Shown: in pieces, positions 9,448-17,315 of the stretch
Layout: every line of letters starts with the position of its first letter
Position numbering within the stretch: the stretch's first letter is position 1
Origin: DATBLE01 sp963841405
Lineage (GTDB): Bacteria; Actinomycetota; Thermoleophilia; Gaiellales; Gaiellaceae
Assembly (NCBI GenBank): GCA_963841405.1
Contig: CAWJCM010000006.1
Location: 53,384-117,383, forward strand
Direction of reading: 5' to 3'
DNA: 64,000 nucleotides
Program-made: the position numbers and the translations under genes
The notes under the pieces: model-generated
What the model was told of the DNA's origin: nothing
The model's database searches: none
What the model saw: only the letters and a program-made list of their open reading frames with translations

Positions 9448-10317
9448 GTGGAGCCGGCTCCGAAATCCCTCGTTCCTTGGCTCGCGGCCGCTGCCGTCTC
9501 GTTCCTCGTGCTCGCCGGGCCTGCGGCCGCGTCGCAGCTCGTCGGCGTCGACACAAGCCATGTCAAGCTGGCCGCCGACGGATCGGGCCGGGCGCTCGTC
9601 ACCTTCACGAGCGGCGGCTCGGTACACCAGGTTCTCGCCTCGGGCGCGATCAACGCCAGGGCGCCGTCCGAGAGCGTGCCGCAGGTGCAGTTCACGCTGA
9701 ACACCCACGGCGGCGCGCTCCGGAACGCCTGCACCCCGGTGTCACTCCCGCTCGCCTGGCTGGTCGCGGCGTGCAAGGCGCCGGACGGCTCCTACTGGGC
9801 GCTACAGAGCTGGCAGCGCCTGCTGCCGAACGGAGGCGCCCGGCCGGCGCCGGCCCAGGCCATCAGGGAGCTCCGCCTCTCCCACTGGCGGGGCCCGGCG
9901 GCCACCCTGACGATCCATTTCGGCTGGGCCTACCGCCGGTACGTCCAGCTCTACGGCCTCTTCGACTATGGCGGGCCGGTGTTCGGCTACCACGTACGCA
10001 GCGGCGTTCCGCTCGACGGCTACGGCCGAAACATCTACGTCGACGCGCTCGACTCTGATCTCGGCGCGGGCTGGCGCCGCGTGAACAGCTTCCTCGCGCA
10101 CGCCCCGGTCGGGGCGTTCTGCTACGGCTTCTACCCGCACGGCGGGCACCTCGGCGTCGGCAGGCTGCTGCGCGCGACCGCGATCGGCCCCGGGGTCACG
10201 CCGGACGTGATGTGGCAGGGCGCTCCTCCTGGCCGCTACGACGCCGCAGCCGACCGCGTCGCGGACGACGACCTGCGCTCGCTGCTGAAGGGCGATCGCC
10301 TCTGCCGCGCAGTCTAG
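9448..10317 (+). CDS. secreted protein of unknown function
   Basis: The 289-residue product starts with a signal peptide (positive residues at the N-terminus, hydrophobic stretch around residues 10-25, A-A-A-S cleavage-like site near 28). The mature part is rich in Tyr, Gly and His and has three or four cysteines that may pair (C-T-P, A-A-C-K, F-C-Y-G, L-C-R). No known domain was recognised. GTG at 9448 is supported by TAGGCT at 9433-9438. It is divergent from lhr and might share the regulatory region, but the LexA box is nearer the lhr side. Confidence 0.75.
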   Translation: MEPAPKSLVPWLAAAAVSFLVLAGPAAASQLVGVDTSHVKLAADGSGRALVTFTSGGSVHQVLASGAINARAPSESVPQVQFTLNTHGGALRNACTPVSLPLAWLVAACKAPDGSYWALQSWQRLLPNGGARPAPAQAIRELRLSHWRGPAATLTIHFGWAYRRYVQLYGLFDYGGPVFGYHVRSGVPLDGYGRNIYVDALDSDLGAGWRRVNSFLAHAPVGAFCYGFYPHGGHLGVGRLLRATAIGPGVTPDVMWQGAPPGRYDAAADRVADDDLRSLLKGDRLCRAV

Positions 10318-10327
10318 GATCACGGGC

Positions 10328-10879
10328 ATGCCGGATCGCCTGTACTTCACCGGCAACGACGAGGCCGACCGGCTGCTCGTCGAGGAACCGATGGCGCTGC
10401 TGATCGGGTTCGCGCTCGACCAGCAGGTGCCCGTTCCCACGGCGTTCCTGGGTCCGCTGAAGCTGAAGCAGCGGCTGGGCACGCTCGACCCGGGCCGGAT
10501 CGCCACGACCGACCCCGCCGTACTGGAGGCAGCCTTCCGGGAGAAGCCGGCGATCCATCGCTTTCCCGGGAACATGGCGCGGCGGGTCCAGGAGCTCGCC
10601 GCAGTCGTCGAGGAGCGGTACGGCGGGAAGGCCGAGCGGCTCTGGACGGAGGCAAATGACTCGGACGATCTCCGCGATCGGATCGAAGGGCTTCCCGGCT
10701 TCGGCGAGATGAAGGTGAAGGCGCTCGGGTCCGTGCTGGCCAAGCGCCTCGGGGTCGAGGCGGCCCAGGGCCTCGTCCCGGACCACCCCACCCTCGGGGA
10801 CGTCGACTCGGCCGAGGCGCTCGAGCGCTACCAGGCCGGCAAGCGCGCGTACAAGGCGTCCCTCAGAGCGAAGAGTTAG
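10328..10879 (+). CDS. HhH-GPD family base-excision repair protein
   Basis: This 183-residue protein resembles the short actinobacterial HhH-GPD proteins related to endonuclease III: early D-Q-Q-V-P-V segment, then helix-hairpin-helix L-P-G-F-G-E-M-K (around residues 125-132). The catalytic Asp expected in HhH-GPD glycosylases is not obvious, and no iron-sulfur cluster cysteines are present. It probably binds or processes damaged DNA in the cytosol. TAGGAT at 10315-10320, overlapping the previous stop codon, lies seven bases before the ATG. The 3' end overlaps the convergent HIT gene by 17 bases. Confidence 0.85.
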   Translation: MPDRLYFTGNDEADRLLVEEPMALLIGFALDQQVPVPTAFLGPLKLKQRLGTLDPGRIATTDPAVLEAAFREKPAIHRFPGNMARRVQELAAVVEERYGGKAERLWTEANDSDDLRDRIEGLPGFGEMKVKALGSVLAKRLGVEAAQGLVPDHPTLGDVDSAEALERYQAGKRAYKASLRAKS

Positions 10880-11333
10880 AGAGCAGGGCGCGCAGCGCGT
10901 CCGCGTCGCGCCGTACCTCCTCCTCCGGGAACGGCGGCGGGTCCTCGTCCGGCCAGGGGAACGGCCAGCCCGGCCGTGGATCGTCGGCGTAGCGCGGCAT
11001 CACGTGCGCGTGGAGGTGCGGAACGGAGTTGCCCAGCAGCTCGTAGTTCAGCTTCACGGGCCCGAAGCGGCGCTCGATCGCCCGCCCGACCTCGACCAGC
11101 TCGCGCCACCAGCCTGCGGCCTCCCCGGCGTCGAGCTCGGTCGGCTCGGCGACGTGCCGTCCCCGCCAGATCACGGTCGTGTACCCCCGCTGGACGTTCT
11201 TCCGCTGCAGGTACGCGTCCACCCGTTCCCCGGAGTAGAAACGGATGCCGTGGCCGTTGTCCGGGCCGCCGTCCGCGCAGAGCGGACATCCCTCGCCGCC
11301 CAGCATGGCGTAGAACGACTGCGGCCATTCCAC
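10863..11333 (-). CDS. HIT-family hydrolase
   Basis: The 156-residue protein contains H-L-H-A-H-V-M-P-R-Y (around residue 110), the histidine triad of HIT nucleotide hydrolases/transferases, and an N-terminal C-P-L-C zinc-type knuckle. HIT proteins hydrolyse or transfer nucleoside monophosphates from dinucleoside polyphosphates or adenylylated substrates. GTG at 11333 is chosen since TAACGT lies seven bases upstream (11341-11346, reverse strand). An ATG at 11363 would overlap the start of the divergent gene and is less likely. Confidence 0.85.
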   Translation of the reverse strand: MEWPQSFYAMLGGEGCPLCADGGPDNGHGIRFYSGERVDAYLQRKNVQRGYTTVIWRGRHVAEPTELDAGEAAGWWRELVEVGRAIERRFGPVKLNYELLGNSVPHLHAHVMPRYADDPRPGWPFPWPDEDPPPFPEEEVRRDADALRALLSNSSL

Positions 11334-11340
11334 GTTCGCG

Positions 11341-11350
11341 ACGTTAGCAT
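11341..11350. promoter_or_regulatory. overlapping divergent -10 boxes
   Basis: The ten bases acgttagcat contain TAACGT on the minus strand (11341-11346) for the HIT hydrolase at 11333 and TAGCAT on the plus strand (11345-11350) for the gene at 11362. The two -10 boxes share two bases, so the two genes probably cannot be initiated at the same time from one DNA molecule. Inferred from position only. Confidence 0.5.
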
Positions 11351-11361
11351 CGGGCCGAGCC

Positions 11362-11934
11362 ATGCCCGAGACGCCCGAAGAGTTGCACGCACGGGCCGCC
11401 GGCGCGCTGCGCATGCCGCCGGTCGAGACCTGGGAGTCCTTTCCCTTCGACGGCGAGCTGCGGCCCCGGCCGCTCGCGCCGCCGGTCGAGCGCGAGGCGG
11501 CGCGCCATGGCGAGGGCGGCGTCGACTGCCCGGCGTGCAACGCCTCCGACGACGACTACGTCTGGACGACCGAGCGCTGGCGGCTCCGGACGCTCGACGA
11601 GCCGTCCGGGCTCCCCGTCGTCCTGCTGCTGGAGCCCCGCGAGCACCTCGACGCCCCGGGCGACCTGCCGGACGACCTCGCCGCAGAGCTCGGCGTCCTG
11701 ATCGCGCGGATCGAGCGGGCGGTCAGCTCGCTCGACGGGATCGGGCGGGTCCACGTCGGCCGGTGGGGCGAGGGCTCCGCGCACCTCCACTGGTGGTTCA
11801 TGGCGCGCCCTGTGCGCATGCCCCAGTTCGCCAGCAGCTTCGCCGCGATCTGGGACGACGTCCTCCCGCCCACGCCGCAGGACGTCTGGGACGCGAACGC
11901 CGCGGCGGTCGTTGCCGCTCTCGAGCACTCGTGA
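11362..11934 (+). CDS. HIT-superfamily protein
   Basis: The 190-residue product has C-P-A-C-N near residue 57 and H-L-H-W-W-F-M-A-R-P near 138, a variant histidine motif in which the third histidine is replaced by Trp. It resembles the divergent neighbour in plan: cysteine pair first, histidine motif in the C-terminal third. A HIT-like nucleotide-binding role is likely, but loss of the full triad may mean altered or no hydrolase activity. Confidence 0.75.
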   Translation: MPETPEELHARAAGALRMPPVETWESFPFDGELRPRPLAPPVEREAARHGEGGVDCPACNASDDDYVWTTERWRLRTLDEPSGLPVVLLLEPREHLDAPGDLPDDLAAELGVLIARIERAVSSLDGIGRVHVGRWGEGSAHLHWWFMARPVRMPQFASSFAAIWDDVLPPTPQDVWDANAAAVVAALEHS

Positions 11935-11989
11935 TCCGACTCGAACGGGTGACGACGGGACGCTCGGGCTTCTCTACCGTTGAGAGATC

Positions 11990-12877
11990 ATGAAGGCCGT
12001 CGTCATGGCAGTTGCCGTCCTCCTCCTCGGAGGCGCCGCCCAGGGCCCGCGCATCGCGGGGTGCGCCCTCTTCCCGGCCGACAACCCGTGGAACATGCGG
12101 GTCGACTCGCTGCCGGTCGCCTCGAACTCGGACGCGATCGTCGCCTCGATCGGCGCCGGCGTCGGGCTGCACCCCGACTTCGGCTCGGGCAAGTGGGCGG
12201 GCGGCCCGATCGGGATCCCGTACGACGTCGTCGACGGGACGACGATCAAGAAGTGGACCAAGCTCAAGTTCCAGTACGCCGACGAGAGCGACCCCGGCCC
12301 CTATCCGGTCCCGAAGAAGGTCCACGTCGAGCATGGCAGCGACCACCATGCGCTGATCGTCGACACGAGCACCTGCAGGCTCTACGAGCTGTTCGCGCTC
12401 AAGGGGAAGAGGGCCGGATCCGGCGCGATCTGGGACCTGAGCTCGAACGCACTGCGGACGGACGGCTGGACGTCGGCCGACGCCGCCGGGCTCCCCATTT
12501 TCCCCGGCCTCGCACGATTCGACGAGGTCGCCGCGGGCTCGATCGACCACGGGCTCCGGTTCACGGTACAGCGGTCGCGGAAGGCGTACGTCTACCCGGC
12601 GCGGCACTTCGCCAGCTCGCTGACAGACCCGAGCCTGCCGCCGATGGGACTGCGCCTGCGTCTGAAGGCGGGCTTCGACACGAGCAGCTTCCCGCCCCAG
12701 GCGCGGGTCGTCCTGACGGCGCTGAAGCGCTACGGGATGATGGTCGCCGACAACGGCTCGAGCTGGTACATCAGCGGGGCGCCCGACCCAGGCTGGTCGA
12801 ACGACGACTTGCACACGCTCGGCCGGGTCAAAGGTTCCGACTTCGAGGTCGTCGACCCCGCCGCGATCCATCCTTAA
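11990..12877 (+). CDS. secreted protein of unknown function
   Basis: A short signal peptide (M-K-A-V-V-M-A-V-A-V-L-L-L-G) precedes a 270-residue mature protein with two cysteines (A-G-C-A-L-F and S-T-C-R-L). Motifs such as F-P-A-D-N-P-W-N, H-H-A-L-I-V-D and D-H-G-L-R-F-T recur in uncharacterised exported proteins of soil bacteria; I do not know their function. TACCGT at 11975-11980 and gagaga before the ATG support the start. The stop codon TAA lies inside the palindromic repeat at 12873-12897. Confidence 0.78.
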   Translation: MKAVVMAVAVLLLGGAAQGPRIAGCALFPADNPWNMRVDSLPVASNSDAIVASIGAGVGLHPDFGSGKWAGGPIGIPYDVVDGTTIKKWTKLKFQYADESDPGPYPVPKKVHVEHGSDHHALIVDTSTCRLYELFALKGKRAGSGAIWDLSSNALRTDGWTSADAAGLPIFPGLARFDEVAAGSIDHGLRFTVQRSRKAYVYPARHFASSLTDPSLPPMGLRLRLKAGFDTSSFPPQARVVLTALKRYGMMVADNGSSWYISGAPDPGWSNDDLHTLGRVKGSDFEVVDPAAIHP

Positions 12878-12897
12878 CGATGCCAGGCACTGTTAAG
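12873..12897. repeat. palindromic repeat unit, copy A
   Basis: A palindrome with arms cttaac and gttaag around tgccaggca. It holds the stop codon of the preceding gene. Together with copy B (14506-14530) it forms a two-unit element whose 32-base spacer has been split by the IS1182-type insertion. Confidence 0.8.
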
Positions 12898-12922
12898 ACG
12901 CCCTGTCGAAAACGCCGCTCAT

Positions 12923-14494
12923 GAGGCTGTTGCACAAAGCCTTGGAGCGGGGCTTTTCTACTGTTCGCGGTGGCCGGCGCGGATCGCTCGTCCGGTCGAG
13001 GCGCAGGTCGCCGCGCGGCGACGCGGCCGCGTCAGGTGGTCAGCGGTTTCCCGATCGTCGCTTGCGCTTGAGCGAGGCCGGCGCGCCAGAGTTTGAGCAG
13101 GTTGTGGGTGGCGGCGATCAGCCGCCACTCGGCCTGGCAGGCGGCGAGGCCGCGGCGGAGGAAGCGGTCGCTGCGTCGGATCAGCTTCGTGTGCGCGAAG
13201 ACGGGTTCGACGATCTGCTGCCGTCGTCGGTAGAGCGCCTGTCCTTCGGGCGTCGAGAGCACGGCTTCGATCCGCTGTGCTTCTTGTCCCTGGCGAGGTG
13301 AGAGCTTGCCTGGGGCGATGCGGCGTCGGTCCTGGGTGGGGACGAGCGCGTTGATCGCTTGTCGGCGCACCTCGCTGATCGCGGGCGAGTTCCAGTAGCC
13401 GCCGTCGGCGAGCACGATCCCGATCGGCTCCTCGATGCCGGCCTCCCGCAGCGTCTCGACCGCGTGCGTGACCATCGGTTCGAGCTGGTCTGAGTCGTTG
13501 TGCGATTGGGTCACGTCGGCGGCGATGATCACCTGCTCGGGGCTCGCGACAACCTGAGCGTTGTAGCCCTGCACCGACTTGCCGCCCGCCCGCTTCATCA
13601 GCCGCGTGTCGGAGTCGGTCGTGTTGATCTTTCGCTCGGCGAGCGCGGAGGGATCGGGCGGGGTCGGTTTCCGACCGGCCAACCGGCGCCCGCGCTCGGC
13701 CTCCCAGGCGGCTCGCCAGGCGAGGTTGGCCTGGTAAGCGGCCTCCTCATCGGCCTGCGCGCGCTCCAGTTGCTGCTTGCAGCGGCGCAGCCGCTCCCGC
13801 CGCGAGCGGGCATCGACGAGCTCGGCCGGCAGCTCGTCGCCGCGCGCCTCGCCCAGCCGCTCGTCTTCGTCGGCGTCCGCCTCGGCAGCCTCGCTGAGCA
13901 TCCGCTCGACCTCCGAGCGAATCGAGGCGTAGCCGCGCGTCGCTCCCGGCGAGGCATTGCCCGCCAGCAAAGTGCCGTCGAGGGCGACCACTCCGACCGA
14001 CACCAGCCCAGCCCGCGCGCACAGCGCCAGCACCTGCGTGAAAGTGTCCGCGAGCGCCTGCTCGTGCCGCACGCGAAAACGCGCGATCGTCGCCTGGTCA
14101 GGGATCCGGTTCGCCGCGATCACACGGAAGGCAACATCCTCCCGACAACGCCGCTCAAGCCCACGGCTCGAGCGCTCGCCCACCGCGTACGCATACAACA
14201 ACAACGCCACCATCATCGTCGGCTCGAACGCCGCCCGACCCCAACCGTCTTCGCGGTAACCGCCGTAGAAAGCGCTCAGATCGATCTCGTCGACGGCGTC
14301 GAGCACAAACCAGGCGAGGTGACCCTCCGGCAGCCATTCGCGCAGACTCGGAGGAAGCAACAGCTCTTGATCGCGATCGCACCGAAGAAAGTTCTGCGGC
14401 ACCAGACACCTCCGGTCGACAGGACGCTCACCGAATCGTCCATGCCGCCCCAGACGACAAACCCCCGACAAGCCGCGGTTTGTGCGACAGCCTC
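12923..14494 (-). mobile_element. IS1182-family insertion sequence, 1572 bp
   Basis: Terminal inverted repeats begin gaggctgttgcacaaa at 12923 and, on the reverse strand from 14494, gaggctgtcgcacaaa. The four bases tcat are duplicated on either side (12919-12922 and 14495-14498). Excising the element and one tcat leaves exactly 32 bases between repeat units A and B, the same spacing as the intact pair at 21234-21315, which confirms the borders. Confidence 0.9.
13032..14402 (-). CDS. IS1182-family transposase
   Basis: The 456-residue protein has the N-terminal DUF772-like region (W-L-P-E-G-H-L-A-W-F-V-L-D), V-A-L-D-G-T (first catalytic D), a charged coiled-coil insertion (about 180-260), V-L-A-D-G-G-Y (second D) and a C-terminal R-R-Q-I-V-E-P-V-F-A-H-T-K segment carrying the E. 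This is a complete DDE transposase. GTG at 14402 is chosen because homologous proteins begin just before the Q-N-F-L segment; upstream sequence runs into the terminal repeat. Confidence 0.9.
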   Translation of the reverse strand: MPQNFLRCDRDQELLLPPSLREWLPEGHLAWFVLDAVDEIDLSAFYGGYREDGWGRAAFEPTMMVALLLYAYAVGERSSRGLERRCREDVAFRVIAANRIPDQATIARFRVRHEQALADTFTQVLALCARAGLVSVGVVALDGTLLAGNASPGATRGYASIRSEVERMLSEAAEADADEDERLGEARGDELPAELVDARSRRERLRRCKQQLERAQADEEAAYQANLAWRAAWEAERGRRLAGRKPTPPDPSALAERKINTTDSDTRLMKRAGGKSVQGYNAQVVASPEQVIIAADVTQSHNDSDQLEPMVTHAVETLREAGIEEPIGIVLADGGYWNSPAISEVRRQAINALVPTQDRRRIAPGKLSPRQGQEAQRIEAVLSTPEGQALYRRRQQIVEPVFAHTKLIRRSDRFLRRGLAACQAEWRLIAATHNLLKLWRAGLAQAQATIGKPLTT

Positions 14495-14505
14495 TCATGC
14501 AGGTT

Positions 14506-14530
14506 CTTTACCGTGCCAAGCACTGTTAAG
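14506..14530. repeat. palindromic repeat unit, copy B
   Basis: Reads ctttaccgtgccaagcactg and then ttaag, inverted relative to copies C and D. It lies six bases before the stop codon of the decayed Nramp gene. It is the partner of copy A across the IS1182-type element. Confidence 0.75.
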
Positions 14531-14535
14531 ACGGC

Positions 14536-15214
14536 TCAGCGGAAGGTCGCGATCAGCAGGAACACGTTCAGCGAGCTGATCACGGCCGCGATCGCCCATG
14601 CGGCCACGGTCGTCAGCCGGTTGTTGACCAGCCCACCCATCACCTTGCGGCTGCTCGTGAACAGGACGAGCGGGATCAGTGCGAACGGGATGCCGAAAGA
14701 GAGAACGACCTGACTGAGCACCAGCGCCCTGGTCGGGTCGACGCCGATGATCGCGACCACGAGGGCCGGCGCGGCGGTGATCGTCCGGCGCGCGAAGATC
14801 GGAATCTGGCGACGGATGAAGCCCTGCATCACGCCCGGCGAGCGTGCCGGCCGACGACGAGGAGAGGCCTGAGGCCAGGAGCGCGATGCCGAGCAGCACC
14901 GCCGCCCACCTGCCCGGGTCGGCGGACAGGCCATGGAATGCGTCCTCGATCGACTCGGCGTCGGTGCCGTAGAAACGTGCGGGGAACACAGCCAACGTTG
15001 CCAGGTTGATCAAGGCCGGCGATCGACATCGCGATCAGCACGTCGATCCGCTCGAACGGCTGGATGCGCTTGAGCTCGGCCTCCGTCCGGCCTCGGACCC
15101 GCGACTGGGTCAGCGCCGAGTGGAGGTAGATCACGTGGGGCATGACAGTCGCGCCGATGATCCCGACCGCGAGCAGCAGGGCCTCTCCGTCGAAGTTGGG
15201 CGAGAACGCCCAGT
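14536..15214 (-). pseudogene. Nramp (mntH-like) metal transporter remnant
   Basis: Three frames in succession encode the C-terminal half of an Nramp-type divalent metal/proton symporter: F-S-P-N-F…G-A-T-V-M-P-H-V-I-Y-L-H-S-A-L (about 15014-15209), then I-N-L-A-T-L-A-V-F…A-S-G-L-S-S-S-S-A-G-T-L-A-G (14836-15013), then V-M-Q-G-F-I-R-R…L-N-V-F-L-L-I-A-T-F-R (to 14536). One-base shifts lie near 15013 and 14834. The M-P-H metal-binding motif of transmembrane helix 6 is still readable. The first five helices are missing and replaced by DtxR-type sequence. The gene is clearly non-functional. Confidence 0.85.
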
Positions 15215-15452
15215 CCGGCGAGCTCGCGCAGGAGCTCGGGGTCGCTGTCGGAGACGCGGACGAAGCGCCCGCGGTCGCCGAGGGCGAGTGCGTCGAGTGC
15301 GACGGTCTCGGGCTCGACGACCGTGCCGTCGGCAGCGGGGATCGGGTCGCCGTGCGGGTCGTGGGTCGGTTCGCCGAGCTTGGCGGCGATGCGCTCCTCG
15401 AGGCCTTCCGAGAGAACGTGCTCGAGCACCTCCGCCTCTGCGTGCACCCGGT
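15210..15452 (-). pseudogene. DtxR/MntR-type regulator fragment
   Basis: The frame reads V-H-A-E-A-E-V-L-E-H-V-L-S-E-G-L-E then P-T-H-D-P-H-G-D-P-I-P, the dimerisation and metal-binding segment of DtxR-family repressors, followed by the start of the FeoA-like domain (L-A-L-G-D-R-G-R-F-V-R-V). The DNA-binding N-terminus is absent (an in-frame TGA lies just upstream) and the C-terminus runs straight into Nramp sequence. A deletion between mntR and mntH would give this arrangement. Confidence 0.78.
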
Positions 15453-15482
15453 CTCAGGGGACGTCAAGCTCTTCAACCGCCA

Positions 15483-15502
15483 AGTTTAACCGAGCTTAAA
15501 CT
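15483..15502. promoter_or_regulatory. inverted repeat, possible MntR/DtxR operator
   Basis: agtttaa-ccgagc-ttaaact is a perfect 7-bp dyad with a six-base spacer, A/T-rich in a GC-rich setting, placed directly upstream of the DtxR fragment. Size and symmetry suit a metal-repressor operator. The assignment rests on position. Confidence 0.5.
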
Positions 15503-15583
15503 CTGTGGTGTCGCGTGCGGGGGCGACCCGCGGGCGGCGATGCCGCACACACTCGTCGCCGAATCGGCACAGACGCGCGAACG

Positions 15584-16507
15584 TCAGGCCGGTATCGTCG
15601 CCGGCAAGGGGTGAGGGGTTGTCCCCCACCCCGGGTGGGGGACGTCCGCCGGGAACGCGGCGATCGAGCGCCGGATCCCGGCCGCGTCGAGGCCGTGCAG
15701 GGCGCGGTGTTCAGACCCGGTGCCGTAGCGACGAAGCTCCTCGTTGGCCACGCCGAGCGCGAGCAGACGGTGTGGCCGGTCAGCGAGCGCCGAGGCGATC
15801 TCGGCCGCCGAGGTGCCGGCCAGGTACGGCTCGACCAGGACGACGTCCGTCCCGGGCAGCGCCGCCCGCAAGCCGGAGACGTCGAACGGCAGCACGGTGG
15901 ACAAGTACGCGACGGAGGCGTCCAGATCCGACGTCGCCGCGAGCACCTGGTCGAGGGTCGGCCCGACGGCGACGACGAGCGGAGCCCGAGCGCTCCCTTC
16001 CCGCATCACGACGAGACCGTCGCCGCCCGCCGCGCCGGCGTTCACCTCCTCGGACAGCCGCACGTACACGTTGCCGTCCCCCCTCGCCGCCCGTCGCACG
16101 AAGCGCTCGACCTCGTCCGGATGGCCGGGCACGTTGATCGTCCACCCGGGCAGCGCGCGGAGCAGCGCCACGTCGGCGGGCGACTGATGTGTGCGGCCCG
16201 ATCGCGCCCCGTCGTACGACCCGCCGGTGCTGACCAGCACGGCGCCCACGCCCTGGTGGACGAGATCGAGCTTGACCTGCTCGAACGGCCGCTCGACGAG
16301 GAAGGGCGCGTACGAGTGGGCGAACGGTCGAAGCCCCTCCAGCGCGAGACCGGCGGCGACGCCGACCATCAGCTGCTCGCGGATCCCGACGTTGAAGAGC
16401 CGCGGGTGCGGTCGCAGCTCGCCGGCGCCGATCTCCGCGAGGACGACGGCCACCCGCGGATCCGCGTCGAGCAGCTCGGCCGCGACCTCGTAGAAGCGCT
16501 GCCGCAT
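15584..16507 (-). CDS. transketolase, C-terminal subunit
   Basis: The 307-residue product covers the pyrimidine-binding and C-terminal domains of a two-gene transketolase: A-E-I-G-A-G-E-L, R-L-F-N-V-G-I-R-E-Q-L-M (the conserved glutamate that activates thiamine diphosphate) and the late T-x-L-P-F-D segment. It needs the partner encoded just upstream. Such split transketolases move two-carbon units in the pentose phosphate pathway or related sugar routes. ATG at 16507 matches the usual family start; a GTG at 16595 overlapping the previous stop is an alternative. The C-terminal tail is encoded by a GC hairpin at 15619-15641. Confidence 0.88.
   Translation of the reverse strand: MRQRFYEVAAELLDADPRVAVVLAEIGAGELRPHPRLFNVGIREQLMVGVAAGLALEGLRPFAHSYAPFLVERPFEQVKLDLVHQGVGAVLVSTGGSYDGARSGRTHQSPADVALLRALPGWTINVPGHPDEVERFVRRAARGDGNVYVRLSEEVNAGAAGGDGLVVMREGSARAPLVVAVGPTLDQVLAATSDLDASVAYLSTVLPFDVSGLRAALPGTDVVLVEPYLAGTSAAEIASALADRPHRLLALGVANEELRRYGTGSEHRALHGLDAAGIRRSIAAFPADVPHPGWGTTPHPLPATIPA
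15619..15641. repeat. GC hairpin inside a gene end
   Basis: gtcccccacccc followed by its reverse complement forms a near-perfect palindrome within the last codons of the transketolase subunit gene. A related hairpin (cccccaccc/gggtggggg) lies at 61311-61333. It may act as a terminator or be a dispersed palindrome that has become coding. Confidence 0.5.
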
Positions 16508-16511
16508 CGTG

Positions 16512-16530
16512 GTGACGCCTTCGGCGTCAC
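16512..16530. other. hairpin between transketolase subunit genes
   Basis: gtgacgcc-ttc-ggcgtcac forms an 8-bp perfect stem with a three-base loop just upstream of the ATG at 16507 on the minus-strand mRNA. It lies where the ribosome-binding site should be, so it could affect the ratio of the two subunits. Function is inferred. Confidence 0.35.
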
Positions 16531-16590
16531 GACAACGCCTCGCACCAACGTCGACACCTGCGCCGTCACGTCTGTGCTCGGCTTCGTCAC

Positions 16591-17277
16591 TCACGGATGC
16601 ACCTCCGCCACCACCACGTGGGGACGGTCGCCGCGCGACGACGCGAACGCGGCCTCGAGCGCGTCGTGGTCGCCGCCCTCGACACGCACGGCACTCCAGC
16701 CCTCCAGCTCGAACCGCCGCTCGACGCCGCCGGGCCAGCCGTACGTGGACGAGTGGTTGTCCACCAGGACCACCGCCAGACGACCGAGCCTGAGCCGCCC
16801 CGCGAGCTGGACGGCCTCGAGGTTGCTGCCCTCCTCGAGCTCCGCGTCGCCGACGAGGCAGATCACCCGGGGCCGGTCGGAGCCGGCCGCATCGAGGGCG
16901 AGCGTCACCCCGATTGCGATCGGCAATCCGTGGCCGAGCGAGCCGCTGGAGATCTCGACGCCCGGGACGAGCAGCCGGTCGGGGTGGTAGCCGAGCGCGG
17001 AATCGCCGTCCCCGAAGCCGGCCAGCGAGTCGACCGGGATGAACCCCTTGGCAGCCAGCACGGCGTAATAGGCGGCGGGCCCGTGGCCCTTGGAGAGCAG
17101 GAACCGGTCGCGCTCCGGATCGTCCGGCGCTGCGGGATCGACGCGCAGCACGCGGTCGTACAGGACCCAGAGCACATCGAGCGTCGAGTACGAGCTCCGG
17201 TCGTGCTTTTCGTCGCCGGTCAGGAGGGTCAGGAGCCGCGGCAGGTCGTCGTAGCCGAGCTGCGCCGTCGTCGCCAT
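16591..17277 (-). CDS. transketolase, N-terminal (ThDP-binding) subunit
   Basis: The 228-residue protein contains L-L-S-K-G-H-G-P-A-A (residues 61-70), S-G-S-L-G-H-G-L and G-D-A-E-L-E-E-G-S…V-D-N-H, the G-D-G-type diphosphate and magnesium site of transketolase N-terminal subunits. It works with the product of the next gene. Promoter elements TTGACT (17310-17315) and TACGCT (17285-17290) on the reverse strand are separated by 19 bp, the long spacer typical of promoters activated by MerR-family proteins; soxR is divergent. Confidence 0.9.
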   Translation of the reverse strand: MATTAQLGYDDLPRLLTLLTGDEKHDRSSYSTLDVLWVLYDRVLRVDPAAPDDPERDRFLLSKGHGPAAYYAVLAAKGFIPVDSLAGFGDGDSALGYHPDRLLVPGVEISSGSLGHGLPIAIGVTLALDAAGSDRPRVICLVGDAELEEGSNLEAVQLAGRLRLGRLAVVLVDNHSSTYGWPGGVERRFELEGWSAVRVEGGDHDALEAAFASSRGDRPHVVVAEVHP

Positions 17278-17284
17278 GGAAACA

Positions 17285-17315
17285 AGCGTAGAACTTCAAC
17301 TATGGTTTAAGTCAA
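17285..17315 (-). promoter_or_regulatory. MerR/SoxR-type promoter with 19-bp spacer
   Basis: On the minus strand TTGACT-19 bp-TACGCT precedes the transketolase operon, with the ATG seven bases after the -10. Within the spacer lies an imperfect dyad, acttcaac (17293-17300) against gtttaagt (17305-17312), seven of eight positions symmetric. SoxR and other MerR proteins bind such dyads between -35 and -10 and untwist the long spacer. On the plus strand TATGGT (17301-17306) can serve as the soxR -10, so the site may also autoregulate soxR. Confidence 0.72.
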
